Positions 47,209 to 56,672 of a stretch of 64,000 nt of DNA are shown here, piece by piece. Made by a program: the position numbers and the translations under genes. This stretch comes from a virus, in IMG/VR virus record IMGVR_UViG_3300025362_000007, positions 1-64,000 of that record; one strand, written 5' to 3'. Positions within the stretch are counted from its first letter, which is position 1. Every line of letters begins with the position of its first letter. Below the pieces are notes generated by a model. The model ran no database searches. It saw nothing but the letters and a program-made list of their open reading frames with translations, and had not been told where the DNA came from.

Positions 47209-50200
47209 TATCTTCCCCTTCTTGTGCTACCATATACTTTCTGCATTGGTCTATCATATTCACCCGAAGCCATCCCTTGCTTGACTGTTTCATGTATCAA
47301 GAAATTTAGTGTCTTAGTGCCATCTGAGTTTTCTTTTACTTCTTTTGTTACTTTGGCAGAAGTGTTATTTACTACATTTACATATACATTTCCTCCCCCA
47401 CCACCAGCTATTCCTAATTTACCTGAACTTCCTCTAGTTAATGGCATTACAGCTTCTGTGCCAGCTTCCCCTATCACGCTTACACCGTATCCTGAACTTC
47501 TCATCATAGCTGAATCAGCTAGATACCCTTTGTTAAAAGTATCCCCACTAGCAGAATAAGAAATCTCTGATGGAGTAGTAGAAGATTCTACTTTACTTTC
47601 GGCACTAGTAAGCCCCCCTAAGAATGAAACCAAACCAGAACCAGCAATGAGTCCTACACCAATCCACTTGGTTGTGGAATCCTCGCTACTCAGCAGGGAT
47701 AATCCAGCTTGCAACATTAGTTGTGGCATGGCTTTCATTATAGCATCACTTACTGTTTGCAAAGCACTGCCCCACGCATCGATACCAGAAGCACCTTCGC
47801 CTATGCTAGTACCTAATTGTTCAAAAGCAGGGAGAATAGAACCTTCTAATACCTTCTGAAAACTTTCTGCCAGGCCCATCAAAGTATCCTTAAGCTTTAC
47901 TTCTTCATCCTCTATTTCAGGGAGTAACCCTTTTAATATACGCATAAGTTCAATTAGCTTTATTAACTCAGGCTTAGATTTCTTGATACTCTCTGGTAAA
48001 GCAGCAAAAGCATCAAAAATAGTATCTAAATCTATAAAATCATCTATCTCTCCTAAAGCGTCCATATCAAACATGCCCGCAAAGTCAATCATAGAAGTAC
48101 CACTATTTTCGGTAAGTTTACGCATTTTCTCTTGTATCTTACTATACATGCCCTCTATCTCTAAATTTTCAATATACTCATCGAAAGACTTAGGACTGCC
48201 AATCAAGGCTTCTATAAGTGAAGTTTGATCTTCGGGTACACCAAGGGAGTTATCGATAAATTCTTTAAGTTGTTTGTATCCAACATAAAACTCTATCCAA
48301 GCCTTTGCGCTTCCTTTGCTCATTCCATCTAATGCGCTGGTAATGTCTCCCGTCTTTGCTTCCACTTCCGCTAAGTACTGCAACTGATGCGCTGTACTGT
48401 CTGGGTTAAACTTTGTTTTTTCAATGAAGGCATTAAAAGTCTTTTCAAAGTCCTTTTTCATATTTCCTATCTTTATGGAGTCAAAATAAGTGGTTAAACT
48501 ATCCTTGTCCCCTAGCAGAGCTTCTATAAGACTTTTATTGTCCCCAGCATCCTCTGTTAACTTTTTAATTTTGTCAGAGAAACTTACTACCAAAGCATAA
48601 GCATCTTGTGTAGCTTTATCTGCTTCGCCTATGAACCCTTCTAATGTTCCAGCTTTCATATGACCAAAAATAACATCTATCAAAGACTCATCGCCCGTTA
48701 CTAGTGTGCCGAGGTCTGCGCTTTCCGCTAATTTGATGGCTAAATCACTAATAGCAACTTTTATTTGTCTTTCCAACTTATCTATTTCAGTGGTAGCTAA
48801 ATCACCCTCAAAAAAAGTAGTAAATAAAGAGATTCTATCTTTATGTGCTAACTGCACAGCTAACCTCTCGCCTATTTCAGTAGAAGCATCTACCAATACT
48901 TGCACAACATCAGGTATTTTCCCTGTAAGCAACATATCTTCTATATCTGCAAATGAGTAGTCCAAACCAGCCATTTCTGTGCTAATTAAATCTAATTGAG
49001 CCTCTAATGTTTTTATTACATCTTTGTCATCGGAGATACCAAGTAGTTGCAAAATAGCCCCTTCATATCCAGTTTCGTCTTTTATTTCAAATACTCTATT
49101 CTGCATTAAACCAATTAAATCTGTATCAAAATTATCTAAACTAGTTTCATAAACCTCCAATGCGGTAGAGGCCTTTTTATCAAGAGATGCCTGTGAACCT
49201 TCAAAAGTATTAAAGTTTATCTCATTTTTAATAAGTTTATCCTCTACTTCCTCTCTCTCCTGTTCAATATCTTCCTTGAAATTACTGTATAACATCTTTA
49301 CTTTATTTCTATTTTCTTGAAGCTTGTTGATTATAGTACTAGTAGTAGCAAGTTCATTATCGCCCATTGAACTCATTGAGGCAGAATTAACTCCTTCTAA
49401 AAAAGTTTCCAAAGGTGAGGCAACACTTAGCCCGCTGTCAATTCGTAATTCACGCTCACTAGTCAATTTGCTAGCAGTTTCCAACAATAAATTTCTCCAA
49501 TTTTCTTCACTTTGTGCCATAAATTCTTCTTTGTTAGGAACTTTAAGCCCCCCACTAAATAATACAGAAAAATTTTTATCAAATCCAGCTTCTATTAGTG
49601 CGCCTATTTCTTTTGAATCGCCTTTTAGGTCGCCTCCAATTAATTCAATAACTCTTTTTTTGTACACTTCGTTAATATCAGCTAGTTCCTTGAAAGCCTT
49701 ATTTAATGCATCATAATCTGCCTCAGAAGATTTGCCAAATCCTATGCCCTTTAAAATTGGTTTTATAGTGTCATTTATCCTAGAGAAAGTATTTGTTCTA
49801 CCGTCATCTATCATAGACCTATATTGCTTTGAAGCCACAGAAAAGGCATCAGAAGCCTTAAAACCAGCCCTCAATTCAGCTAATAATTCTTCTGCTTGTA
49901 AAACTCTCCCAATCGCTTCTGCTTGTAAACCATAGGCTTTTGCTGTTTCAAACAATCCCTTGTTCATTAAGGGCATATTAGTTTGACTATAGTCTTGTGC
50001 ATCATTCATTCTTTCAGTGTACTCAGCTAATTTCTTAGCTTTATCCCCTGCTTCATCTAATTGTCCTTTCAACTTTTTATATGCAACATAAATAGCTGTT
50101 GCAGCAGCAGCTACAGCTATAAAAATAGCTAGTACAGGATTAAATGCAGTCTGTGCTAATTTCAAAGCAATGTAAGCAGAAGTAACTACTTTAATTCCCC

Positions 50201-51908
50201 CAGCTAATATTGTTAAAGCAGGCCCTACAGCGGCCAACCCAACAACTAATTTAGCTATGGATTCTCGTGTTCCCTCAGAAAGTAATCTAAATCCTTGTGA
50301 CCAATCAATAAATCCTTCTAACATAGATTTTAAATCATCAGTAAATACTTCAAATACAGAAGCTAAATTAAGTTTCAAGTTGTCTAATGCAGTACTAAAT
50401 CTACCTTCTAATGTCCTAGAAGTTCTCAGTGTCATATCATGGAATCTACCACCAGAAGCAGTTAATGTTACAACAGCCTGATTAACTTGTTCAAAAGATA
50501 TTTTATTTTGTCTAACCATCTCAAACAAATCCTCACCAGTACCACCAATGTTCTTCCGCAATTCTTGAAATATAGGTACACCAGCCATGATAAATCTATT
50601 TAACTCTCTCATGTGGGCTGTACCCCTAGAACGTACTTTACCAAAACTAGAGGCAATCCTTTCTAATTTCTCAGAATCACCCATTGCAATATCACCCAAC
50701 ATTCTTAATTCATTCATTACAGCCTCTAATGGGCTACCGAAAGCCAAAAGAATCTGCACAGTTTTATCTAAATCAGGTAATTGGAAAGGAGTTACAGCAC
50801 TAAACTCGACAATTTGTTTATATAATTTAGCTCCCTTTTCCATACTACCAGTAAGAATACTAAACCTAACTATTTGGCTTTCAATTCCAGCAGCCATTTT
50901 CACACCAGCCGCAACAGCCGCCATCATAGCAGGAGTCAACGTTCTAGTTAATACTCTACCAGCAGTACGCATACCCCCCGTTAACGTATTCATAGTTGTT
51001 TTTAATCGCATCATAGAGTCTCTCTGCATTTTCTGAATAACAAGAGAAGCAGAAGTTTGCATTGCTAACTTTTCTTCCTCCATTGCTTTCCGTTTAGTAA
51101 CAAGTATATTTTTCTCTGATACATCAGTTGTTTTCTTAATTGCTACATTAAGCCTATCAATAGCTTCTTGCTGTGATTTAACTATTACAGTGCTATCACG
51201 CATTACAGCCTTGCTAGCTTTATTGGCAGAGGTTACATGGGCTATAAGCCCTTTGTGTTTTATTATAGTAGAGTTCGCTTGTTTAATTGCTGCGTTGAGT
51301 CTGTCGGTGTTAGATACAAATTGTACCTCTTCACCCTTTAGCTCTGAAAGCTCTTGTTTAAGTTTTTTGATTGTAGCTTCATATTGCAACTGAGTTTTGT
51401 TAAGTCTTTCTAATGAACGTAATCTACCTTCGATTCCTTTTAGAGATTCCTTAACTACTTTATTTTCTGCCTTCATAGTTTTAAGTTGTTCTTTTTGAAC
51501 TTTATTGCTTTCTTTAATGGCATCTTTTAGTTTATTCTCGGCTACTTTTCTATTGGCAGTTTCTGTAGATATTTTCTTAATCATCTTTTCGTTAGTAGAA
51601 GATTGACTTCTAGTTAATTTATTATTCTCTTTAGTTATAGCCTGTAATGATTTTTCTAATTTTTTATTCTCAAGTATTTGAGATTGAGTACTTCGTTTTT
51701 GAGTAGCTCTAAGCCCCTCAATAACTGCCTGTTGTTTTGCTAGTTTATTTGTTAATTTATCAACAGCTGCCATACCACTATTTTTAGCTAATTTAGTTAT
51801 AGCTTTGTCTAACTTGTCCATTGAAGTATTTATTTTAGTGAGGGCATTGGTGGCACTTGCAAACCCTTTGGCACTTATCTCTAATATAACTGTGCTTTTC
51901 TCATCCAT
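47208..51908 (-). CDS. Tail tape measure protein
   Basis: 1566 residues. A coiled-coil N-terminus (residues 1-290) precedes the tape-measure domain containing GGMRTAGRVLTRTLTPAMMA, PFQLPDLDKTVQILLAFGSP and LRTSRTLEGRFSTALDNLKL, then a hydrophobic stretch near 550-610. The C-terminus ends in YSASGDTFNKGYLADSAMMR and GEAGTEAVMPLTRG, a common ending. At about 1.5 angstrom per residue it predicts a tail near 230 nm, a siphovirus. No lytic transglycosylase domain is evident. Confidence 0.9.
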   Translation of the reverse strand: MDEKSTVILEISAKGFASATNALTKINTSMDKLDKAITKLAKNSGMAAVDKLTNKLAKQQAVIEGLRATQKRSTQSQILENKKLEKSLQAITKENNKLTRSQSSTNEKMIKKISTETANRKVAENKLKDAIKESNKVQKEQLKTMKAENKVVKESLKGIEGRLRSLERLNKTQLQYEATIKKLKQELSELKGEEVQFVSNTDRLNAAIKQANSTIIKHKGLIAHVTSANKASKAVMRDSTVIVKSQQEAIDRLNVAIKKTTDVSEKNILVTKRKAMEEEKLAMQTSASLVIQKMQRDSMMRLKTTMNTLTGGMRTAGRVLTRTLTPAMMAAVAAGVKMAAGIESQIVRFSILTGSMEKGAKLYKQIVEFSAVTPFQLPDLDKTVQILLAFGSPLEAVMNELRMLGDIAMGDSEKLERIASSFGKVRSRGTAHMRELNRFIMAGVPIFQELRKNIGGTGEDLFEMVRQNKISFEQVNQAVVTLTASGGRFHDMTLRTSRTLEGRFSTALDNLKLNLASVFEVFTDDLKSMLEGFIDWSQGFRLLSEGTRESIAKLVVGLAAVGPALTILAGGIKVVTSAYIALKLAQTAFNPVLAIFIAVAAAATAIYVAYKKLKGQLDEAGDKAKKLAEYTERMNDAQDYSQTNMPLMNKGLFETAKAYGLQAEAIGRVLQAEELLAELRAGFKASDAFSVASKQYRSMIDDGRTNTFSRINDTIKPILKGIGFGKSSEADYDALNKAFKELADINEVYKKRVIELIGGDLKGDSKEIGALIEAGFDKNFSVLFSGGLKVPNKEEFMAQSEENWRNLLLETASKLTSERELRIDSGLSVASPLETFLEGVNSASMSSMGDNELATTSTIINKLQENRNKVKMLYSNFKEDIEQEREEVEDKLIKNEINFNTFEGSQASLDKKASTALEVYETSLDNFDTDLIGLMQNRVFEIKDETGYEGAILQLLGISDDKDVIKTLEAQLDLISTEMAGLDYSFADIEDMLLTGKIPDVVQVLVDASTEIGERLAVQLAHKDRISLFTTFFEGDLATTEIDKLERQIKVAISDLAIKLAESADLGTLVTGDESLIDVIFGHMKAGTLEGFIGEADKATQDAYALVVSFSDKIKKLTEDAGDNKSLIEALLGDKDSLTTYFDSIKIGNMKKDFEKTFNAFIEKTKFNPDSTAHQLQYLAEVEAKTGDITSALDGMSKGSAKAWIEFYVGYKQLKEFIDNSLGVPEDQTSLIEALIGSPKSFDEYIENLEIEGMYSKIQEKMRKLTENSGTSMIDFAGMFDMDALGEIDDFIDLDTIFDAFAALPESIKKSKPELIKLIELMRILKGLLPEIEDEEVKLKDTLMGLAESFQKVLEGSILPAFEQLGTSIGEGASGIDAWGSALQTVSDAIMKAMPQLMLQAGLSLLSSEDSTTKWIGVGLIAGSGLVSFLGGLTSAESKVESSTTPSEISYSASGDTFNKGYLADSAMMRSSGYGVSVIGEAGTEAVMPLTRGSSGKLGIAGGGGGNVYVNVVNNTSAKVTKEVKENSDGTKTLNFLIHETVKQGMASGEYDRPMQKVYGSTRRGR

Positions 51909-52630
51909 CTATTTTCCCCCACTATTGGAACGTCTATGATATTCCATTCGTTCGCCTACATACGAATCAATTATGAACATTTCGTGTAACTCAAATCTCC
52001 CTATTTCTACTCCTGTCATTTGTGTATATGCATATGCTTCACTGACTCTAAAAATACCCTCCGTACGTATAAGCCAATACTGTCTCCATATATTGACACA
52101 ATACACAGGAGGGATAGCACGATCAAACATACTATCCCTTTCACCCGATGTTTTCTCGTGCTGTATTAGGTGGTCAGCCAAAGTGCTACCATCTTTTCGA
52201 GGATAGCTTAAGTCAACCTTAGCAAAGACAGCTTCTTTTAAAGACTGTCTGATACCGCTAAAAAATTTGCACGTTCCGTTACAAACTCACTAATTTGGTC
52301 TTTAAATTGTGGACTCTCCACAAAAAACTTACGCAAGGCTACTTTGTCTTGGTTTTTAACCAAATCCTCATTATATTGAAACTCATCCCAAGACTTAACA
52401 CAAGCAGTAATAAAGTCAAGCAGATACTCATCTTTTTTCCACTCTTTCATATGTTTTACAGCCACAAGTTCCGAATATTTTCTACGGGCAAGGGTAACTA
52501 TTTCAGAATCCATCCCATAAACCACAAATTTTGGTTCTTCGATTTCGAGCCCTGTTCTAATATCAGTTAAATAAAATTCAACCCCTGTTTCCGATAATTC
52601 TTTTACTGAATACTTCCCTAAGTTTACCAT
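51909..52630 (-). CDS. Tail assembly chaperone GT-like fusion, produced by -1 frameshift
   Basis: The frame containing MADHLIQHEKTSGERDSMFD and ending at 51909 is open upstream through the end of the G-like gene, with no ribosome binding site of its own. A -1 shift at 52259-52265 joins it to the G-like N-terminus, giving about 240 residues. In lambda, G and GT guide tail-tube assembly on the tape measure, and this pair lies in the matching place. The T part begins SGIRQSLKEAVFAKVDLSYP after the shift. Confidence 0.75.
52238..52630 (-). CDS. Tail assembly chaperone, G-like
   Basis: 130 residues. It starts MVNLGKYSVKELSETGVEFY and includes KFVVYGMDSEIVTLARRKYS, then a helical region. AGGAG precedes the ATG. 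Position between the tail tube and tape measure and the frameshift to the next frame identify it as the G-type chaperone rather than sequence alone. Confidence 0.75.
   Translation of the reverse strand: MVNLGKYSVKELSETGVEFYLTDIRTGLEIEEPKFVVYGMDSEIVTLARRKYSELVAVKHMKEWKKDEYLLDFITACVKSWDEFQYNEDLVKNQDKVALRKFFVESPQFKDQISEFVTERANFLAVSDSL
52259..52265 (-). promoter_or_regulatory. -1 ribosomal frameshift slippery site T TTT TTA
   Basis: In the G frame the codons are AAT TTT TTA, so the heptamer TTTTTTA is phased X XXY YYZ. Shifting back one base enters the T frame, which is open from there to 51909. The G stop lies 19 bases downstream of the heptamer. Confidence 0.78.
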
Positions 52631-52661
52631 GTTTTTCTCCTATAATTTCTGCCTGCTATGG

Positions 52662-53834
52662 TTAAGCCATAACAGGATAACGTGTGATACTAATGTTTGT
52701 CAATTCTGTCTGGTCGTCTAGTGCTTGGTAATTCATTGTGTTGATAATTGCAGCATCGCTAGATACTGGTGTGTCAGCAGATGAATATTTAATTCTAGGT
52801 AAGCTAATAACATAAGCATTACCTAACTGATCAGTTAATTTCAATTCGATAGCTGATTCTGTTTCATTTACAAACTTATCATACATTGTACTGTTTGCAA
52901 AATAGAGTGTTACACTTCCTGTTGCATTAGATTTCCCACTAGTCATTTGTGGACAAGTGTTTGCCATTAATACAAAGTTTCTTTCAAATCCATTGTCTAA
53001 TGAAATTGACAAACTAGCTGTCTCAGCAGTAGCTGTCCCACCTTCCTTAATGTAGCCTGTAAAAGCATCAAAAGGAGGATTAGCAACAACGCCAGCAACA
53101 TCATTATGATATTTAACAGTTCCATTCTCAGCATCTTTAAATAACATACCGAATGAACCTGTAATCATTGCATTAGGTGAAACATCTAATGCAAATGAAT
53201 TTATCAGCCCACCTGTATATAATTGGTATTCGGGAACATCAGTGTCAGTAAATACTTTCTCAACTTGGAAAGAAGTAACTGTACTGCCTTTTATAATTTT
53301 TGCAGTAGTAGTATTAAATACACCTGCCTCTGCTACCGAAGCATCAGCTAAACCAGTTGCATTAGCAAAAGTAATCACTAAAGCGGCAACAGCTGTAACT
53401 TCTGCTGTAATATTGTCTGCTGTGGTTGTAAGCCCTGTAATGGTGATTATATCCCCCACTTTAACTCCGTCAGTTACCCAACTTCCTGTGGCTCTTGTAA
53501 ATGTTTTATCTAATGCAACCACTGTTACTGCCACAGATAAATCAACATAAGGAGCAACCCATGCAGAAGCACCTAAAGCCGCTTTCAAAAAATCATCAAA
53601 AGCTCCATAGCTAAATTCGTAGGAAATATCACCTGCTGGCTGTTTATTCCCAAGTCTCATGTCATGAATACCTCTATCACCCCTACGTTCATTAGAAACA
53701 AAACTGTCCCTAGATAAATTCAATGAGTCCTCAGTATTACGAACCTCTGTCATGTCAAGAACTTCTGGCCCAACACCATATGCAGTTTCCTCAACATAAT
53801 ATAAATCTCTTTGTGCACCTGAACTAAATGCCAT
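52662..53834 (-). CDS. Major tail tube protein
   Basis: 390 residues from MAFSSGAQRDLYYVEETAYG at 53834. The segment FVSNERRGDRGIHDMRLGNK then QPAGDISYEFSYGAFDDFLK with AALG is the hallmark of the phage tail tube family (PF18906 type). An extra domain near residues 95-155 resembles an inserted Ig-like or cell-adhesion loop (TVVALDKTFTRATGSWVTDG). It polymerises into the tail tube around the tape measure. Confidence 0.85.
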   Translation of the reverse strand: MAFSSGAQRDLYYVEETAYGVGPEVLDMTEVRNTEDSLNLSRDSFVSNERRGDRGIHDMRLGNKQPAGDISYEFSYGAFDDFLKAALGASAWVAPYVDLSVAVTVVALDKTFTRATGSWVTDGVKVGDIITITGLTTTADNITAEVTAVAALVITFANATGLADASVAEAGVFNTTTAKIIKGSTVTSFQVEKVFTDTDVPEYQLYTGGLINSFALDVSPNAMITGSFGMLFKDAENGTVKYHNDVAGVVANPPFDAFTGYIKEGGTATAETASLSISLDNGFERNFVLMANTCPQMTSGKSNATGSVTLYFANSTMYDKFVNETESAIELKLTDQLGNAYVISLPRIKYSSADTPVSSDAAIINTMNYQALDDQTELTNISITRYPVMA

Positions 53835-53848
53835 ATATAACCTCCAAA

Positions 53849-54271
53849 TTATCTGCTTGTATAAGCATACCATCTAACGTTAATCGGCACTATGTACCAA
53901 TTATCTTGAAAATCCTGCGTTGATTCCCACACTGTCTTACATTGTACTGATATTTCACCATTTGTCAATGTAGTCCCAGGAAGAAACAACTCTTTAATCT
54001 CTTTCAGGATAGGATTTACCCCACCTCTGCCTGTATTCATTTGTGTGTATACGTCTATCTCAAACACACCATCAAACCTAAACTGACCTATTGTCCCTAA
54101 ACTTGCTTGGGATGGCTCTGCCGCAAATATCATTACTTGAAGAAAAGTTTCTCCCGATGGAACATAGGAAGTGTTAATAAAATTTATATGGTCAGTAGAA
54201 ATAGATGTTATTGTGGCTAATTGAGTTTCCATAATAGAAATAACATCACTAATTGCTTCACTATATGCCAT
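53849..54271 (-). CDS. Tail terminator-like protein, U-like / DUF4128
   Basis: 140 residues from MAYSEAISDVISIMETQLAT; GGGG lies at suitable distance from this ATG. TFLQVMIFAAEPSQASLGTI, then RFDGVFEIDVYTQMNTGRGG match the minor tail/terminator family around lambda U (DUF4128). It lies upstream of the tail tube gene as expected. Confidence 0.7.
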   Translation of the reverse strand: MAYSEAISDVISIMETQLATITSISTDHINFINTSYVPSGETFLQVMIFAAEPSQASLGTIGQFRFDGVFEIDVYTQMNTGRGGVNPILKEIKELFLPGTTLTNGEISVQCKTVWESTQDFQDNWYIVPINVRWYAYTSR

Positions 54272-54839
54272 TTTGTACCCCATTCATTTTTTGTTTGAAT
54301 ATATCAGCTACTTCAATAGCCACTATCTTTACCATACCACCTGTAGCTTTTAACGACCATCCACCACTAGTTAATTCAAAAGGTGTGGGCTGTATATAAT
54401 ATGGTCTAATAATATAATCATACACATGCCCTATATACGTACCACCCTCAATCATCTCTGCATGATATACTGTATTCTCTATCTTGTATCTCATTACAGG
54501 CATCGAACCCTGCACATGGGAGCGTAGAGCTTGTCTAAAACTTTCAGATAACTCAAAGGCTTTTTGCCTTGACCAACTCACCGTAGTATTCTCAGTCATA
54601 TTTGCGTAGTCTATTAACTTTAACTCCGTATCTTCTCCCACATACACTTTCCAACCACTAATTAAAGTCCCCTTTTTAATAGGAGTGTTGGCAACAACAC
54701 GAGTGAATGCTTCAATTACTGTTTCTTCAAGGGCTCTTGAAGTTTCTTTTAACAACCCCTCACCAATTTTATGTTTAGAAGAGCTTGTTTGCCCCTTATG
54801 ATCTACTCGCTCATACTTGGCAGTAATCATTATGCTCAT
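54261..54839 (-). CDS. Neck / head-tail joining protein, gp10/Z-like
   Basis: 192 residues. VIEAFTRVVANTPIKKGTLI followed by SGWKVYVG is the TPVxTGxLRxSW-type motif of HK97 gp10/lambda Z-like tail completion proteins. Overlaps both neighbours by a few bases. Confidence 0.68.
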   Translation of the reverse strand: MSIMITAKYERVDHKGQTSSSKHKIGEGLLKETSRALEETVIEAFTRVVANTPIKKGTLISGWKVYVGEDTELKLIDYANMTENTTVSWSRQKAFELSESFRQALRSHVQGSMPVMRYKIENTVYHAEMIEGGTYIGHVYDYIIRPYYIQPTPFELTSGGWSLKATGGMVKIVAIEVADIFKQKMNGVQNGI

Positions 54840-55225
54840 CGTCTCACTACCAACTTATACAACAGCGATACAGTGGAAGGTTTTACTTCATTTACTTTTA
54901 CCACAGTGTGCTCAGTGCCATCTATGGAAACTGTGCTCCCAATAGCAGGCTTAGGTATTCCTGATACAAGAAAAATTGAATCATTTTCCTGAACATATCC
55001 CTTTGCTTTAAAATAATCACTTATTGTGGTTTGCAAACAAACCCCTTTATGTGTTACCATAGTAGGCTCGTTCACTTCATTCCCACTCAAATACCATGTG
55101 TATGAACTTGTACTAGGATTATATGTTTTTGTATACCCAGTAGGTTTAGTAGTATATGTAATTACTAAATCACTGTAATTTCCAATGAGGTTGCTTACTG
55201 TTTCTGCTAGTTGTGTATAATCCAT
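54836..55225 (-). CDS. Head closure / connector protein
   Basis: 129 residues, beta-rich with QTTISDYFKAKGYVQENDSI and FLVSGIPKPAIGSTVSIDGT. Located between adaptor and neck genes where phages encode the stopper (head closure) protein. Family identified by position and fold pattern only. Confidence 0.58.
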   Translation of the reverse strand: MDYTQLAETVSNLIGNYSDLVITYTTKPTGYTKTYNPSTSSYTWYLSGNEVNEPTMVTHKGVCLQTTISDYFKAKGYVQENDSIFLVSGIPKPAIGSTVSIDGTEHTVVKVNEVKPSTVSLLYKLVVRR

Positions 55226-55228
55226 ATA

Positions 55229-55750
55229 TTACCCCTGTATAATTCGTATATTAGCACTTGAATTTCTATTTTGTGTTATTAGGTTAGATGCCTTCAATAG
55301 ATTATCTATATCAGTGTATCTGGTATAACGGGAACTACCCTCAGCATATGTAATATCAATGGTATCCACTTTTTCTCTTATGATACCACCTCTAGAAACA
55401 TCAGGACTTAAATTTATTCCACCTAACATCCTAACAGCAGCTAAACAAGCAGCTTGCTTAATGACAGTGGGTATGCCAGATATAAGAGCCCCATCAATAT
55501 CATATACTAAGCTTCTAGGAAACTGCAATGCTTGTGTAGAAAGTAATTTTCTTCCCTTAAATACATAAGTGGTATCAAGATACATAGAAGCTCTATTGAG
55601 ACTTCTTTCAAGGTCAGCCTCAGTAACATTAGTCCACGTAGTATATTGTGCACTAGTAAAATAAGAATCGGCATATGCAGAAGCAAACGCTAAATCTACA
55701 TATGAAGTACTGGTTGCTAATCCTGTTCCATCGGCTACAACAAATGCCAT
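55229..55750 (-). CDS. Head-tail adaptor (DnaT-like connector family)
   Basis: 173 residues. YVDLAFASAYADSYFTSAQY, LERSLNRASMYLDTTYVFKG and ALQFPRSLVYDIDGALISGI with PTVIKQAACLAA match the portal-adaptor family often mislabelled DnaT-like ssDNA-binding in phages. It should dock under the portal. Confidence 0.75.
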   Translation of the reverse strand: MAFVVADGTGLATSTSYVDLAFASAYADSYFTSAQYTTWTNVTEADLERSLNRASMYLDTTYVFKGRKLLSTQALQFPRSLVYDIDGALISGIPTVIKQAACLAAVRMLGGINLSPDVSRGGIIREKVDTIDITYAEGSSRYTRYTDIDNLLKASNLITQNRNSSANIRIIQG

Positions 55751-55753
55751 AGT

Positions 55754-56056
55754 TTACTCCCCTGCTAATAATAGTACAGTGTATGTTCCGTCTGTTCTAT
55801 CACTTACTTTTGCTCTAATATGTTTATGTAACCCTGTAATAATCTTTTCGGTAACTTCATTGGCAGTTACTGCTACAGTTTCAAGTACTACATAGTTAGT
55901 CCCATCTAATGACGATTCTAAGGCTACTGTAGCCCCTGTAAAGACATCTTCTGCAATAATATGAATAGTTACATAAGTAAATAATTGTACGTCCTTGTCA
56001 ACGCCTACGGTATTTGCGACTACTTCATCTAATAACGTATATTCTAAATTTTTCAT
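55754..56056 (-). CDS. Small beta-rich head-region protein
   Basis: 100 residues, all strands: VTIHIIAEDVFTGATVALES, then SLDGTNYVVLETVAV. It resembles discoidin/fibre-like beta sandwiches in head modules; perhaps a decoration or head fibre protein. Function inferred from position. Confidence 0.5.
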   Translation of the reverse strand: MKNLEYTLLDEVVANTVGVDKDVQLFTYVTIHIIAEDVFTGATVALESSLDGTNYVVLETVAVTANEVTEKIITGLHKHIRAKVSDRTDGTYTVLLLAGE

Positions 56057-56586
56057 TTTAATAATCCTTTCCTGTCTAACAATTTATAAGTTAGTTCAAC
56101 AGCTTTCTCTTTAGTAACTTTAAGAAAAGTGGTATCCCCAAGTGCGTCATATTCTTTCAGTATGCTCCTGAGTTTAGCTATTCCCATTGTCTTTATTTCT
56201 TTGTTAATTTTATGTTCGCCTAACAAATAGAAATTTCCAAGTTCCTCTTCCCCTTGTTCCTCTGCTTCTTTAACAGAGACTATTTTAACTGGTATATTAA
56301 CTGTATCAGCTAAAGCATTGTACTTTCTGTAAAGTTCATCATACTTTTCTTCCAGCGCTACCCTTGCAAAATGTTCATTCTCATACCTATCTTGCCATTT
56401 AATCTCCGTACCACTTTCTTTATATGCTTCAAGAATATTTTTATTCTCTTTAGATGTATAACCTGCTTTCTTTAGTTGTTCAATGATATAAGCATCCTCG
56501 GTTACTAGCACGCCTCTTTCATCAAAAGCACATAAAACGCTACCTTTTTTTGAATCCCACACTCTTCCTCTTCCGTTAAATACCAT
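56053..56586 (-). CDS. Hypothetical head-module protein
   Basis: 177 residues. MVFNGRGRVWDSKKGSVLCA, then EDAYIIEQLKKAGYTSKENK is seen in phage proteins downstream of capsid genes; a coiled coil follows (NEHFARVALEEKYDELYRKY). Possible connector or assembly role. Confidence 0.5.
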   Translation of the reverse strand: MVFNGRGRVWDSKKGSVLCAFDERGVLVTEDAYIIEQLKKAGYTSKENKNILEAYKESGTEIKWQDRYENEHFARVALEEKYDELYRKYNALADTVNIPVKIVSVKEAEEQGEEELGNFYLLGEHKINKEIKTMGIAKLRSILKEYDALGDTTFLKVTKEKAVELTYKLLDRKGLLK

Positions 56587-56610
56587 AATTTTTTCTCCTT
56601 ATTAATAGCA

Positions 56611-56633
56611 AAGGTGATGCCTTGCACCACCTT
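56611..56633 (-). terminator. Hairpin after the capsid genes, partial terminator or processing site
   Basis: On the minus strand AAGGTGGTG pairs with CATCACCTT (9 bp, one wobble) around a 5-nt loop, without a T run. It could lower expression of the genes below the capsid block. Confidence 0.4.
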
Positions 56634-56672
56634 CACTTTATACTACTTTAATCATTTTTACAACACAGTGCA

